From positions 2,372,728 to 2,436,727 of the forward strand of contig NC_087186.1 in NCBI RefSeq assembly GCF_035594125.1: a DNA stretch of 64,000 bases, given 5' to 3'. Below, piece by piece: positions 35,807 to 50,773 of the stretch (within the stretch, counting starts at the first letter, position 1; every line of letters begins with the position of its first letter). This DNA comes from Scylla paramamosain. Its lineage: Eukaryota > Arthropoda > Malacostraca > Decapoda > Portunidae. The notes under the pieces were generated by a model that worked only from the letters and a program-made list of their open reading frames with translations, was not told the origin of the DNA and did not search any database. The position numbers were made by a program, and so were the translations under genes.

Positions 35807-37285
35807 CTGAAAACAGAAACAAACACTGTTATAAATGTATTTCCATAGCTAGAGTATATAAAAGAGTCATGAAGATACTGGCCCTTGCAGTTGAAAGTTT
35901 GAGTAAGCAATGCAGTGATTCTTAAATTTTTATTGTGATTCCAATTGTTTTCCAAGAATTTTTTTTCCTTATTTAAGGATGGTCTATTATTTTGCAATAA
36001 TGTTTGTTTGATAATAGAGGCACATGGCCATGAATATAACACTTATAGGTGGCTCTTACTTGCTGGCCCATCAAAAGTAAGGTAAAAACAATTCTACTCC
36101 ACAATAGAAATAAGTTCCTCTCTGTTTCCTTGGCTCACATGTATCACCTCAAGCTAGGGCATTCCCAATGATATTGCCTCAAACAAGGACATAACTGTTA
36201 GGGCACATAAGTTGTGACTTGCTTATTATTAATATATATTTATTTCTCTCCTTGCTCCTCTCCTCTGGTCAAGAGGGGAGTTGGGTGATTAATATTCATT
36301 GTGCATTTTGTGTTTGCTAGTATAAGCAGGTGAACCAAGAGACTTGTTAGCTTATTCTAAGATTAACTACCACATTCTCTGATGTATCAGGTTCACTTTT
36401 TTCCTCTGCTCAGAAAATCACTCTACACTTTCTATGCTGAAGGTCAAGCTTTGGGTAGGCATGGGCTACTGACAAGTGGTAGTTTCAGTGTTATAGTAGA
36501 AGAATTTGTACTGTATATGAACTTCATACATCTTACAGACATATTTTGCAAATTTCTTTAGAATGAGAAGCAATTAAAAATCATAAATAACAAATACTCG
36601 TATACTTATACACATGTAATTATTATAATAAATTACAAATATATTTATTCAGTACATAATAAGCTGTCCACAGCAGCTGAGTGCTGTTGTAAGTTCTGTT
36701 GATGTCACAGCTTGTTCTACCAAATCTGTTTACAAGTGATGACTGATGGCACGGACTGCTCAAGCAGCAATGACAACTCTGTATCAGGGGTGAATTTTGG
36801 TAGTGTCACTGGTAGAGATTGATAATATTAATGGTGATGACTGATAATTATAGGGATGTTGTTTGATAGTACAAACAGTATACCAATGGCCATTTTGATA
36901 ATTAGCCAATCAATGCCATATACCATCCCTGCCTCACACTCATCTCAGTCTCATGGGTGTGTTTGTGAAAGGAATCTGAGGCAGTAGTGAGGCAAGTGAC
37001 CCCAAACTCTGAGATATTTCGAACTTCAAATATCGTTTTCTTGTTAGCATCACTTGCCTCACTTCTGCAGGAAGCACAATAGACAGGTTGTTTGTTATGA
37101 AAGTACTTGGGAATTATTCTGTTCAATATTTGTATTGTGCCACTGTATATGTAATTCTTATGCCAAATAAATTACAATACCCTATCAAGTTTTGCACTTG
37201 CTTTCTTTCAAAGGCATAATGCTAAACTTGAGGATAACAAAAATTGGGGTATTGAAAACACTGGAAAAATGCTTATTTATTCCAG
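35807..37285. other. no gene recognised
   Basis: This is probably a further intron of the dehydrogenase gene. A 74-codon minus-strand frame at 36902-37126 matches nothing known. Confidence 0.4.
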
Positions 37286-37645
37286 ATGCATGGGCTAGAC
37301 CTGTGTGAGAATGTGTGTGTGTGTGTGTTTTGTCCTCACCCCTGGCATGATGTATTATCACAGCATCTAGGGCTGTATGAGTGTGTTTTGTCCTCACATT
37401 CAGCATGACATAGAAGCACAGCAGTGCAGCTCCATTACATCTAAAACTGTGTGAATATGTGTTTTGCCCTCATATCCAGTGTGATACCATCACATCTAAA
37501 ACTGTGTGTGTGTGTGAGTTTTGTCCTCACATCTGACATAATGTAACAAAGTGGTAGTGCAGCATCATCTCATCTAGAACTGTGTGTGTGAGTGTGTGTA
37601 TTTTGTCCTCACATTTAGCATGATGTGGTGGTGCAGAATACTCTG
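37286..37645 (+). repeat. minisatellite, about five imperfect units of 55-80 bp
   Basis: Each unit has CTA.A.CTGTGTGTG-rich DNA, then TTTTGTCCTCACAT, then AGCATGA-like and CAGCA-like blocks (near 37286, 37362, 37440, 37495 and 37575). The internal TG tracts vary in length. Confidence 0.8.
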
Positions 37646-37739
37646 TATCTGAACATCCTTGGGATACAGTAAGTGTTGACTTCAGCTTCCACACCCTCCT
37701 CAGGTAATCTCTTTGTGTGTGTGGATCATTTCTCACGGT

Positions 37740-38440
37740 ATCTTGTGCTCACTCTTTTGCAGGACAAAATGGCTGCATAAGCAGCTCATGCCAATGTAAC
37801 TTTATTTCACCAAAGCTTATTTTCTTTGATAATGGTGCTGAATTTTGAAATGAGTTGGTTGCTGAGTTGTGCATGGCATTCAGAATCCAACAGACTTACA
37901 GTACATTGTGGCACACCATCCAGCATCTAACTATCTTGTGGAGCAAGCATACCATAAAATTTAAGAGGTATTACAGCATGTCACAGATGGCTTCCCTCAT
38001 ACGTGGGATTTGTGGTTTTCTCATATTGCAGTGTCCATTAATTCCTTCTATAACTCCAGCATCAATGAGTCGCTACACTTTGTTCTGTTTGGGGAAGACA
38101 AACGTTTGCTGTATGACATCTTGCTTGAGAAGCAAAGCCCTTATATAACACAAATGACTATGCCAAGCTGCAACTCACTTCCTTCTCATACCTCCATCAA
38201 GCCATGTACACTCAAGCTTGCACTTGTCAACATCATTCGGTTCATTTCCCAAAGTATCAGCTGGGTAACATAGTCCTCCTTGTAAACTTTACCCGTGACG
38301 CCAAATTGGCTTCCGAAAACCTTGGTCCCTTCAAGACAGTTTCCCAGATGGTGAATAAATACATGATTACCAATTCAGAAACACACGGGGAGGCACGTGT
38401 TCACACTGGCCACATCCACTGCAGTCCCCCCATCTCTCCC
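37740..38440 (+). mobile_element. decayed Ty3/Gypsy integrase fragment
   Basis: The + strand reads the integrase core: FDNGAEF (second catalytic Asp) near 37830, then the NELVAELCMAFRIQQTY region. A SINSFYNSSINESLHFVLFG segment near 38038 and GEDKRLLYDILLEKQSP follow. A C-terminal SH3-like end has LGNIVLLVNFTRDAKLA near 38262 and LGPFKTVSQMVNKY near 38320. A stop follows the DNGAEF block, and at least two phase changes break the frame. It is a different Gypsy subfamily from the intact element at 14130 and is on the opposite strand to the fragment at 31269. Confidence 0.75.
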
Positions 38441-39068
38441 TTCACCACACCCTCCAACCTCATATCCCTAACAGCCTCCCTTTCCTCTCCATCATCCTTC
38501 TCTTTCCTGTCACCTTCCATACTTCAAATGCTTTTCTGTCCACCATCATCCTCACTTCACTACCTCTTCATGCATCAATTAATATTTCAATGTACTCAAT
38601 TCATCATATCTTCATGCATCAGCATACTCACAATTACCAATATACTCATTTTACTCTTTCTTCACCATCTCAATATACAGTAGGGTATGTGACAGTGAAC
38701 GTGATTAATTCCAATGAAGCGTCTGTTATAGCAAATGTGCATTATGGTGACTGAAGAACCAATGGAAAAAAAATAAATAAATGGTTCCAAGGAACCAGAA
38801 AATAATATAAAAAATTCCACAATTTAAAATAAAAACTTCAAAATAAGCACATTTGCACTACTGTATTTGAAGTAACACAACAAATATATACAGTACCCTT
38901 CCAAGTTTCGCTTCACCTGAGTTTCACAATCCTTGAATTTCACACCTATGATTCTAGTCCTAAAATCTTACCATGCATTATTGCCCTGAGTTTCATGCTG
39001 CTTTGACAAGCATAGGTCACATTTACCTATTGTCAGCATCACATGTATAAATACAGTAAACCCCTATA
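38441..39068. other. no gene; weak tandem TACTCA-type repeats
   Basis: Between 38575 and 38690 the motif ACTCA.AATTACCAATATACTCA recurs loosely. The same motif occurs at 46670-46830 and, inverted, at 54455-54620. Otherwise featureless. Confidence 0.45.
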
Positions 39069-39070
39069 AG

Positions 39071-39122
<52 letters not shown>
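39069..39122. repeat. (TC)n microsatellite
   Basis: About 27 TC units. Confidence 0.96.
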
Positions 39123-39126
<4 letters not shown>

Positions 39127-39193
39127 AGTAAGAACAATGCTAAGGATTGCTAAATAGAATAAGACTGATTAAGAATAAAAATGGAATTACATA

Positions 39194-39660
39194 CAAAAGA
39201 ACCTCAGTTCATGAACTAAATCTGTTCCAGGCACTAGTTCACAAACCAAATTGTTCACAAACCAAAACAATTTTTTTTCCATGGAAATTAATGTAAATAT
39301 GATTAATCCATTTCAGCCTCAGAAATATGGTATTTTTACATATTTATTTATCATTTTTTGTGATGAATATAGAATGAAATTGAAATACATATCCATAATT
39401 ACCTTTTCAATGCAATGACACCTACATAGGCATCATAATTACATTCTGTTTTAGTTGCTGTTGAGTGATTGCATATTATTTTTGCTCTAGCATATCATCC
39501 TTGAGATTCTATTGCTCCTCCCATAACCCCTGTTCCCAACAATCACATAAATGAGCTACACTATGCCTCACCCTCTATCCAGGATGAGGAAGTCTCATTG
39601 GCAGAGCCCACATCACAATTTCCCTCCCTATGGTTCCTCCTTTATCCTCCATATCCCCTT
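39194..39660 (+). mobile_element. pogo/Tigger-like element, left end (composite copy 1)
   Basis: A decayed terminal sequence, CAAAAGAACCTCAGTTCATG after TA, matches the better-kept end at 46884 (CAGTAGAAACCTCAGTTC). Both continue through shared TGTTC..GAACC-type repeats and TTTCAGCCTCAGAAAT. CAGTAGAACCTCGGTT-type termini flanked by TA are typical of pogo/Tigger DNA transposons. The matching right end lies at 46052. No transposase is seen. Confidence 0.55.
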
Positions 39661-39676
39661 ATCCCTCCTCCCTACA

Positions 39677-42690
<3,014 letters not shown>

Positions 42691-42700
42691 TGTGTGTTTT

Positions 42701-45311
42701 ATTTACCTAGTTGTTGTGCTTTATGGGAAAAGAGCTATGCTCATGCTGTCCCATCTCCATATCTTTTAATATCCAACTTAGCCTTGAATCCATGTATACT
42801 TTCTGCATTTACTATCTCTTCATCCAGACTGTTCCATACATCAATACTTCTATATGGGAAACTATACTTTTTGACGTCTCTTCTACAAGCACTCCTCTTC
42901 AGCCTCTTCCCATGTCCTCTAGTGTCCTGTGTATCCCAGACTATTAAGTCACTCCAGTCCACCTCCTCTACTCCCTCATATGCTTTATATATCGCAATCA
43001 AGTCTCCCTTTTCTCTCCTCTTTTCCAACATTGGTAGATGTAGCCTTTCCAGTCTCTCTTCATATGACAAGTCCCTGATACTTGGTACCATCTTTGTAGC
43101 TGCTCTCTGAACTCTCTCCAACCTCCTTATATCCTTTTTCTTGTATGGTGACCACACTACTGCAGCGTATTCTAGTCTATGTCTTATCAGCAACACGATC
43201 ATCTTCCTGACCATCTCTTCATCCATATATGCAAAGGCCTGCCTTATTCTTCTCAACAAGGTATAGGTTTCTTCTGTAATTTTGCTAATGTGTTTCTCCA
43301 GGGTCAGGTTCCCAGTCACGGTAACACCGAGATCCTTTTCCTCTTCTGCTCCACTCAATCTTACACCATTCTACACATAATTTCCTTTTACTCTTCTTGT
43401 ATGTTTTCCAAATTCTATTACCTTACACTTCTTTAAATTAAATTCCATTTCCAATCTATAACTCTACTCTGATATCTTGTTCAGGTCTTCTTGTAACGTT
43501 CCACAGTCCTCTGCACTCTCAACTTTCTTCAGCAACTTTGCATCATCTGCAAAAAGGCTCATGTAGCTATTCACACTCTCCGTCATATCATTTATATAGA
43601 CTACAAACATGACTGGTGCAAGTACTGAGCCTTGGGGTACTCCACTTATGACTTCCCTCCATGATGATTTTTGATCTTTTATCACCGTTCTCATTTCTCT
43701 GTTTGTCAAGAAATTTTATATCCATCTCAGCAGGCCCCTCATTAGCCCACAATTATGCTTCAACTTCCACAACAATTTCCTGTGTGGCACTTTATCAAAG
43801 GCCTTCTTCAGGTCTAAATAAACACAATCAGCCCATCCATCTCTTTCTTGCATTATATCCACCACTCTAGAATAAAAACTCAGTAAGTTTGTAACACAAG
43901 ATCTCCCTCTCCTAAATCCAAATCATTGCTTTATTATCACTTCATTTCCTTCTAGGTACTGCATCCATTTATCTTTCACCAATCTTTCACACATTTTGCA
44001 CACCACACTTGTTAGAGACACAGGTCTATAGCTTAAGGGTTCCTCTTTACTACCACCTTTGTAGATTGGCACTATGTTGGCTCTTTTCCATTCAATTGGG
44101 ACTCTGCTTTCAATTAGGGAGCTTTCAATAATATTATGTATTACCCATGTCAACTGTTGATTGCACTCTTTTAGTATCCATCCTGACACTCCATCAGGTC
44201 CAGGGGCCTTCCTAACGTCTGGTCCCTCCATCTGTTTCTGGACATCTTCAGTCACTTGGATTTCTCCCAGACCCATTTCTTCACTCATCTCACTCTGCCA
44301 TACAAATGTTTTCTCTTTTGTGAATACTGATTGAAAACTCCAGTTTATTATCTCTGCCAATTCAGCCAGATCCTTACACATTTGACCATTCACCTTCAAT
44401 CTGCTTATTCCTTCTCTATTTTTCATTTTGCTGTTCACATATCTGAAGAATAGTTTTGGTTCCTCTTTGCATTTGCCCATAACAACTTTCTCATAATTTA
44501 TCCTTTCTTCTCTAATAACCCTTACATATTTATTTCTTGTAGTTGTGTAGTTTTGCCATAGCTCCTGCGTATTTTTCCTCTGCCATCTATTCTATGCGGT
44601 TTCCCTCCCCTCCCTAGCTATTTCACACCTTCTGTTATACCATTCATTGTTATATCTTCTCTTTGTCTCTACTTTTGGTACATATCTTTTCACTTCCTCT
44701 TTATAAATACTGATGAAAGCTTTCCACTTCTTTTGCCCATTACTTGCTGTGATAAGTGTACTCCAGTCTGCTTCACCAAAGTATCTCCTCATTTGTTCAA
44801 AATTTTACTTACCATAATTAAATCTTTCACTTTTATAATCTTCAACACCTACTTTCCTCTCTTTTTTCTTCAATACATATCTTTAGTACATATCTTTTCA
44901 CTCCCTCTTCATAAATACTGATGAAAGCTTCCCACTTCTTTTGCACATTACTTGCTGTGATAAGTGTACTCCAGTCTGCTTCACCAAAGTATCTCCTCAT
45001 TTGTTCAAAATTTTACTTACCATAATTAAATCTTTCACTTTTATAATCTTCACATCTACTTTCCTCTCTTTTTTTCTTTAATACAAAACCTTATCATGAC
45101 ATGGTCGCTTTTTCCTAGTGAACAACTGTAGTTCATGTCTTCTATAATATCTGTTTCTTTTGATAATACCAAATCAAGTCTTGATGGCTCCTCTCCTCCT
45201 CTGTATCTAGTGTTTTCCTCAACTTACTGTGTCATAATATTGTTCATTGCCAGTTTCAGAACCTTATCTCCCCATGAGTCTTCTCCTCCTCTTGTGTTCC
45301 ACTCCTCCCAA

Positions 45312-45313
<2 letters not shown>
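42701..45313 (-). mobile_element. family H non-LTR retrotransposon, copy 2 (better preserved, different subfamily)
   Basis: The minus strand ends in ACTAGGTAAATAAAA followed by (AC)n (plus 42680-42705). From the right: endonuclease end near 45100-45300, linker (YVPKVETKRR, EWYNRRCEIAREGRE) at 44592-44792. Polymerase entry with VRKAPGPDGVSGWILKEC, WKRANIVPIYKGGSKEEP and SYRPVSLTSVVCKMCERL follows at 43923-44480. VPQGSVLAPVMFVVYIND and the catalytic FADDAKLL lie at 43464-43709. A 205-codon C-terminal frame occupies 42741-43358. A 190-bp tandem duplication disrupts the linker (44684-45075). The 3' part of this copy joins the 5' end of copy 1 head to tail. Confidence 0.87.
44684..45075. repeat. 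tandem duplication (~190 bp, two copies) inside family H copy 2
   Basis: The stretch from ACATATCTTTTCACT to CTTTCCTCTCTTT at about 44684-44870 is repeated almost exactly at about 44887-45075. Both contain the segment GTGATAAGTGTACTCCAGTC. A few substitutions and a 2-base indel separate the copies. Confidence 0.88.

Positions 45314-45378
<65 letters not shown>
45314..45378. repeat. (TG)n microsatellite
   Basis: About 32 TG units. Confidence 0.96.
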
Positions 45379-45379
<1 letters not shown>

Positions 45380-45486
45380 CATGTAGCTGGGAAGGTCATC
45401 TTATAAGTGTTGAATGTCAACACAGACTGATGCTCAATTACTAATGAATACAGGTAGTGAATGTGTGCCTATTACTTCTTTTTTGC

Positions 45487-45613
<127 letters not shown>

Positions 45614-45779
45614 TTATATTATTGTATTAGAAATTAGATAAATTATTGCGTGCAGGCCTATGAATGCCTGCACGAATGCCATTCTTACATTTGGCAATAA
45701 TTTCCTTCTTTACTCCAATAGCAATAAGCTTAGGCTACTGTCACTAATCCTATCACTAATCCTGTCACTAATACTGCTA

Positions 45780-46052
45780 CTATCACTAATATTTTCCCCA
45801 TCTTAGATGGCATAATGGAGACTAAAATAGCATAAAAAAGAGGAAAAAAATAATGCTTTTGAACACAGCACTCACGAACAATGCTTATGCCAGGTGTCCC
45901 AATGAACAAATGAGCATGAGGTTTCATGGATTGTAGGTAATATGTGTTCATACCCCAAAGCATTGTTTGTGAGCCAAGCTAAATTTGTTCCCAAAACTAG
46001 TTCGTGAACCACTTGTTCATGATGTGGGGTGTTCGTGAACCAAGGTCTACTG
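45780..46052 (+). mobile_element. pogo/Tigger-like element, right end (composite copy 1)
   Basis: Shared internal sequence (TCTTAGATGGCATAATGG near 45803) leads to a terminus GTTCGTGAACCAAGGTCTACTG followed by TA at 46053. It is near-identical in layout to 54192-54447 and complementary to the left ends at 39194 and 46884. Confidence 0.6.
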
Positions 46053-46105
46053 TATACAAGAGTGAGATAGAGTTTGAAAGGACGAAGTGAAAATGACATA
46101 AAATG

Positions 46106-46303
<198 letters not shown>

Positions 46304-46436
46304 GGGGAGGGGAGGTGACAGGGAGGGAGGTTTAAGACAAAGATGAAAGAAGGGAGAGGAAAAGAAAGAAGGGTGGAATGGACAGACACCAGATAAGTGA
46401 GCAGCAGCTTGCACAGCTGGTGAGTTAGTCCTGTGA

Positions 46437-46630
46437 GTTTTAGTTTGTTACTCCGATTAGATTTTTATTAAAATTTCTGTGCTAGCATGAATGGCAAGTT
46501 CGTCTTGCTAGTTCTGATTTGCTATTTTGACTAAATATTTATTAAAATTTCAGTGCTCATATGAGTAGCAAGTTCATTATGTTAGTTTTGGTTCATTATT
46601 CTGATTAAATATTCATTAAAATTTCAGTAC
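46437..46630. repeat. minisatellite, unit about 74 bp, 2.6 copies
   Basis: The block ATTAAAATTTC.GTGCT(A/C)..ATGA.TGGCAAGTTC and the following TTAGTTTTGGTTCATTA-like segment recur three times with substitutions. Confidence 0.8.
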
Positions 46631-46883
46631 ATTATTGCAGTTGTACATTATGACGACAATGCTTTGTCACGTACCCCACTGTACTCACAATTACCAACAT
46701 GCTCATTTCACTGTTTCTTTATGCTTGCACCTGTATTCACTATACTCACAGTTACCAGTATATTCATTCAATATATTCACAATTATCAACATACTCATTT
46801 CAGTATTTTTTCACTATTGCAATATACTCACAATGTACTGTTGAATACAAGTACATGCATAAAAAAACAGTGAAATGAGCATA

Positions 46884-47055
46884 CAGTAGAAACCTCAGTT
46901 CAGAAACTTAATCCATTCTGGGCCTTGGTTCATAACTCAAACTGTTCATGAACCAAAAAAATTTTTCCTCTCAAATTAATGTAAATACAATTATTACATT
47001 TCAGCCTCAGAAATTTTTACATATTTAATTTTTTTTTTATTATATTTTTTTTTAT
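46884..47055 (+). mobile_element. pogo/Tigger-like element, left end (composite copy 2)
   Basis: TA then CAGTAGAAACCTCAGTTC begins a sequence colinear with 39194-39350 (TTAATGTAAATA, CATTTCAGCCTCAGAAAT). It is interrupted at about 47055 by the 3' end of a family A retrotransposon. The right end is at 54447. Confidence 0.62.
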
Positions 47056-47088
47056 GTAGGAAGGATACTGGCCAAGGGCAACAAAAAT

Positions 47089-48856
47089 CTAATAAAAAAA
47101 ATGCCCACTGAAATGCCAGTCCCATAAAAGGGTCAAAGCAGTGGTCAAAAAATTGATGGATAAGTGTCTTGAAACCTCCCTCTTGAAGGAATTCAAGTCA
47201 TAGGAAGGTGGAAATACAGAAGCAGGCAGGGAGTTCCAGAGTTTACCAGAGAAAGGAATGAATGATTGAGAATACTGGTTAACTCTTGCATTAGAGAGGT
47301 GGACAGAATAGGAGTGAGAGAAAGAAGAAAGTCTTGTGCAGCGAGGCCGCGGAAGGAGGGGAGGCATGCAGTTAGCAAGATCAGAAGAGCAGTTAGCATG
47401 AAAATAGCGGTAGAAGACAGCTAGATATGCAACATTGCGGCGGTGAGAGAGAGGCTGAAGACAGTCAGTTAGAGGAGAGGAGTTGATGAGACGAAAAGCC
47501 TTTGATTCCACCCTGTCTAGAAGAGCAGTATGAGTGGAACCCCCCAGACATGTGAAGCATACTCCATACATGGACGGATAAGGCCCTTGTACAGAGTTAG
47601 CAGCTGGAGGGGTGAGAAAAACTGGCGGAGACGTCTCAGAACACCTAACTTTATAGAAGCTGTTTTAGCTAGAGATGAGATGTGAAGTTTCCAGTTCAGA
47701 TTATACGTAAAGGACAGACCGAGGATGTTCAGTGTAGAAGAGGGGGACAGTTGAGTGTCATTGAAGAAGAGGGGATAGTTGTCTGGAAGGTTGTGTCGAG
47801 TTGATAGATGGAGGAATTGAGTTTTTGAGGCATTGAACAATACCAAGTTTGCTCTACCCCAATCAAAAATTTTAGAAAGATCAGAAGTCAGGCGTTCTGT
47901 GGCTTCCCTGCGTGATATGTTTACCTCCTGAAGGGTTGGACGTCTATGAAAAGACATGGAAAAGTGCAGGTTGGTATCATCAGCGTAGGAGTGGATAGGA
48001 CAAGAAGTTTGGTTTAGAAGATCATTAATGAATAATAAGAAGAGAGTGGGTGACAGGACAGAACCCTGAGGAACACCACTGTTAATAGATTTAGAAGAAC
48101 AGTGACCGTCTACCACAGCAGCAATAGAATGGTCAGAAAGGAAACTTGAGATTAAGTTACAGAGAGAAGGATAGAAACCATAGGAGGGTAGTTTGGAAAT
48201 CAAAGCTTTGTGCCAGACCCTATCAAAGGGTTTTGATATGTCCAAGGCAACAGCAAAAGTTTCACCAAAATCTCTAAAAGAGGATGACCAAGACTCAGTT
48301 AGGAAAGCCAGAAGATCACCAGTAGAGCGGCCTTGATGGAACCCATACTGGCAATCAGATAGAAGGCTGTGAAGTGATAGATGTTTAAGAATCTTCCTGT
48401 TGAGGATAGATTCAAAAACTTTAGATAAGCAGGAAATTAAAGCAATAGGACAGTAGTTTCAGGGATTAGAACGGTCACCCTTTTTAGGAACAGGTTGAAT
48501 GTAGGCAAACTTCCAGCAATAAGGAAAGGTAGATGTTGACAGACAGAGCTGAAAGAGTTTGACTAGGCAAGGTGCAAGCACGGAGGCACAGTTTCAGAGA
48601 ACAAAAGGAGGGACCCCATCAGGTCCATAAGCCTTCCGAGGGTTTAAGCCAGCGAGGGCATGGAAAACATCATTGCGAAGAATTTTAATAGGTGGCATGA
48701 AGTAGTCAGAGGGTGGAGAAGAGAGAGGAACAAGCCCAGAATCGTCCAAGGTAGAGTTTTTAGCAAAGGTTTGAGCAAAGAGTTCAGCTTTAGAAATAGA
48801 TGTGATAGCAGTGGTGCCATCTGGTTGAAGTAGAGGAGGGAAAGAAGAAGAAGCAA
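47089..48856 (-). pseudogene. family A reverse transcriptase region, few frame breaks
   Basis: Two long frames remain. 48245-47517 (242 codons) has KPFDRVWHKALISKLPSYG, NSGVPQGSVLSPTLFLLFIN and the catalytic SYADDTNLHFS, and runs to CMEYASHVWGV. 47571-47089 (160 codons) continues the C-terminal domain (RVESKAFRLINSSPL, DLNSFKREVSRHLSI). They overlap in different phases, so one small indel near 47540 separates them. Upstream the polymerase entry (LKPLLKTLPWTILGLF phase) at 48856-48644 is again out of phase. The catalytic residues are all present. Confidence 0.83.
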
Positions 48857-48877
48857 AGTTATTGGAGATATTTTTGG

Positions 48878-50248
48878 CTAGAAATTGCGAGGGGAGTTAG
48901 ATCTTGAAAGGTTTTGACATTTTCTGTTAATGAAGGAGTTTTTGGCTAGTTGGAGAACAGACTTGGCATGGTTCCAGGCAGAAATATAAAGTGCATGAGA
49001 TTCTGGTGATGGAAGGCTTAAGTACCTTTTGTGGGTCACCTCTCTATCATGTATAGCATGAGAACAAGCTGTGTTAAACCAAGGTTTAGAAGGTTTAGGA
49101 CGAGAAAAAGAGTGAGGAATGTATGCCTCCATGCCAGACACTATCACCTCTGTTATGCGCTCAGCACACAAAGACGGGTCTCCGCCACGGAAGCAGTAGT
49201 CATTCCAAGGAAAATCAGCAAAATACCTCCTCAGGTCCCCCCAACTAGCAGAGGCAAAACGCCAGAGGCACCTTCGCTTAGGGGGATCCTGAGGAAGGAT
49301 TGGAGTGATAGGACAAGATAAAGATATGAGATTGTGATCAGAGGAGCCCAACAGAGAAGAAAGGGTGACAGCATAAGCAGAAGGATTAGAGGTCAGGAAA
49401 AGGTCAAGAATGTTGGGCGTATCTCCAAGACGGTCAGGAATACGAGTAGGGTGTTGCACCAATTGCTCTAGGTCATGGAGGATAGCAAAGTTGTAGGCTA
49501 GTTCACCAGGATGGTCAGTGAAGGGAGAGGAAAGCCAAAGCAGGTGGTGAATATTGAAGTCTCCAAGAATGGAGATCTCTGCAAAAGGGAAGAGGATCAG
49601 AATGTGCTCCACTTTGGAAGTTAAGTAGTCAAAGAATTTCTTATAGTCAGAGGAGTTAGGAGAGAGGTATACAGCACAGATAAATTTAGTATGAGAGTGA
49701 CTCTTTAGTCGTAGCCAGATGGTGGAAAACTCGGAAGATTCAAGAGCGTGGGCACGAGAGCAGGTTAAGTCATTGCGCACATAAACGCAGCATCCAGCTT
49801 TGGATAAAAAATGAGGATAGAGAAAGTAGGAGGGAACAGAAAAGGGGCTACTGTCAGTTGCCTCAGACACCTGAGTTTCAGTGAGGAAAAGAAGATGAGG
49901 TTTAGAAGAGGAGAGGTGGTGTTCTACAGATTGAAAGTTAGATCCTAGACCGTGACTGTTGCAGAAGTTAATGAAGAAAAAGTTGAGGGGGGTGTCAAGA
50001 CACTTAGGGTCGTCGACAGAAAGGCAGTCCGGCCTGGGGACATTTATGGTCCCCTCCCCAGATGGGGACTCCGAGGCTGATGATTTGAAAATTTTTGGGT
50101 GAAGGGTGTGTGTGTTATTAAGTGCTTGTAGTTTTGTGAGGAGGAAGAGAGTTGTCTTTAGAGGGCAGGCTGTGACTGCCCCCTTGTGTTGTGAGACACA
50201 AAGGGAAACGTTCAGTGAGGTCACAGCTGGCTTTAATGATAAGTTCAC
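48878..50248 (-). CDS. family A endonuclease-containing ORF (456 aa)
   Basis: This is the longest endonuclease frame of the family in the window. Its usual start region (MATPTPGSESP in the copy at 62784) has lost its ATG here, so the frame now opens further upstream, and the first about 55 residues are probably translated 5' UTR. Endonuclease motifs are NFCNSHGL near 93 (Arg changed to Ser-His relative to NIRGL), [33 protein letters not shown] and GSSDHNLIS. The C-terminal linker ends with [13 protein letters not shown] and a TAG close to where the copy at 8839 also stops. It probably acts as the target-nicking half of the polyprotein in an intact element. Confidence 0.72.
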   Translation of the reverse strand: MNLSLKPAVTSLNVSLCVSQHKGAVTACPLKTTLFLLTKLQALNNTHTLHPKIFKSSASESPSGEGTINVPRPDCLSVDDPKCLDTPLNFFFINFCNSHGLGSNFQSVEHHLSSSKPHLLFLTETQVSEATDSSPFSVPSYFLYPHFLSKAGCCVYVRNDLTCSRAHALESSEFSTIWLRLKSHSHTKFICAVYLSPNSSDYKKFFDYLTSKVEHILILFPFAEISILGDFNIHHLLWLSSPFTDHPGELAYNFAILHDLEQLVQHPTRIPDRLGDTPNILDLFLTSNPSAYAVTLSSLLGSSDHNLISLSCPITPILPQDPPKRRCLWRFASASWGDLRRYFADFPWNDYCFRGGDPSLCAERITEVIVSGMEAYIPHSFSRPKPSKPWFNTACSHAIHDREVTHKRYLSLPSPESHALYISAWNHAKSVLQLAKNSFINRKCQNLSRSNSPRNF

Positions 50249-50335
50249 AGCACCCCCTGAACAGTGCTTTAGACCTCACCGGGAGTAATTATCGTTTCGG
50301 CAGGTGTCTACTGCCGGCAGGTGTCTAGATATCCT

Positions 50336-50485
50336 TAAATAGAGACAATAACTTTAAATTAAATAAAACAGTATTGTAATTTACCTTTGTTGTTTATAGT
50401 TGTTGGCTGGTGGATGGTAAGTGAGGAGAGGAAGAGGAGGAAGCTACTGAATTTAGGGTAAAAAGCTGCTGCCTGCCTCCCCCCC

Positions 50486-50544
<59 letters not shown>

Positions 50545-50726
50545 ATTTAAACTATATTTATAATGTGAATATTATTACAAAGTTTAAACTTAAAGTTTCT
50601 TGCTGTCACAAGCAACTATTTTAAAAGTCTTCATAACATTTCATTTCACAGCACCAGCAGTGTAGGACACGTGCCCCTCCAGACATTGGCAGCCACTTTT
50701 GCCTGATGTGTGGACAGTCGGGTCAC

Positions 50727-50772
<46 letters not shown>
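50336..50772. other. non-coding DNA with (TC)n and (AAT)n tracts
   Basis: (TC)n lies at 50491-50539 and (AAT)n at 50728-50772. A short + strand reading near 50650-50725 (FCLMCGQSGH) resembles half a zinc knuckle but has no context. The left part may be interior of the pogo-like composite. Confidence 0.5.

Positions 50773-50773
<1 letters not shown>

Larger units (their letters stand above)
47056..50335 (-). mobile_element. family A non-LTR retrotransposon, nearly full length
   Basis: This is the minus-strand counterpart of 8601-11752. The 3' UTR lies at about 47056-47100 (TTGCCCTTGGCCAGTATCC on minus), then polymerase, endonuclease and a 5' UTR reaching about 50335. At its 5' end TAGACACCTGCCG occurs twice in a row, once more than in the copy at 8606. 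It lies inside a pogo-like composite (46884-54447). Confidence 0.9.

Noticed and set aside
37286..37645. Regularly spaced repeats that might suggest a CRISPR-like array
   Set aside because: Unit and spacer lengths are irregular, the repeats are imperfect and TG-rich, and the setting is eukaryotic; this is a minisatellite.
50640..50730. Gag-like zinc knuckle (FCLMCGQSGH) on the + strand
   Set aside because: Only half a knuckle is present, with no open frame around it and no coding partner in that orientation.
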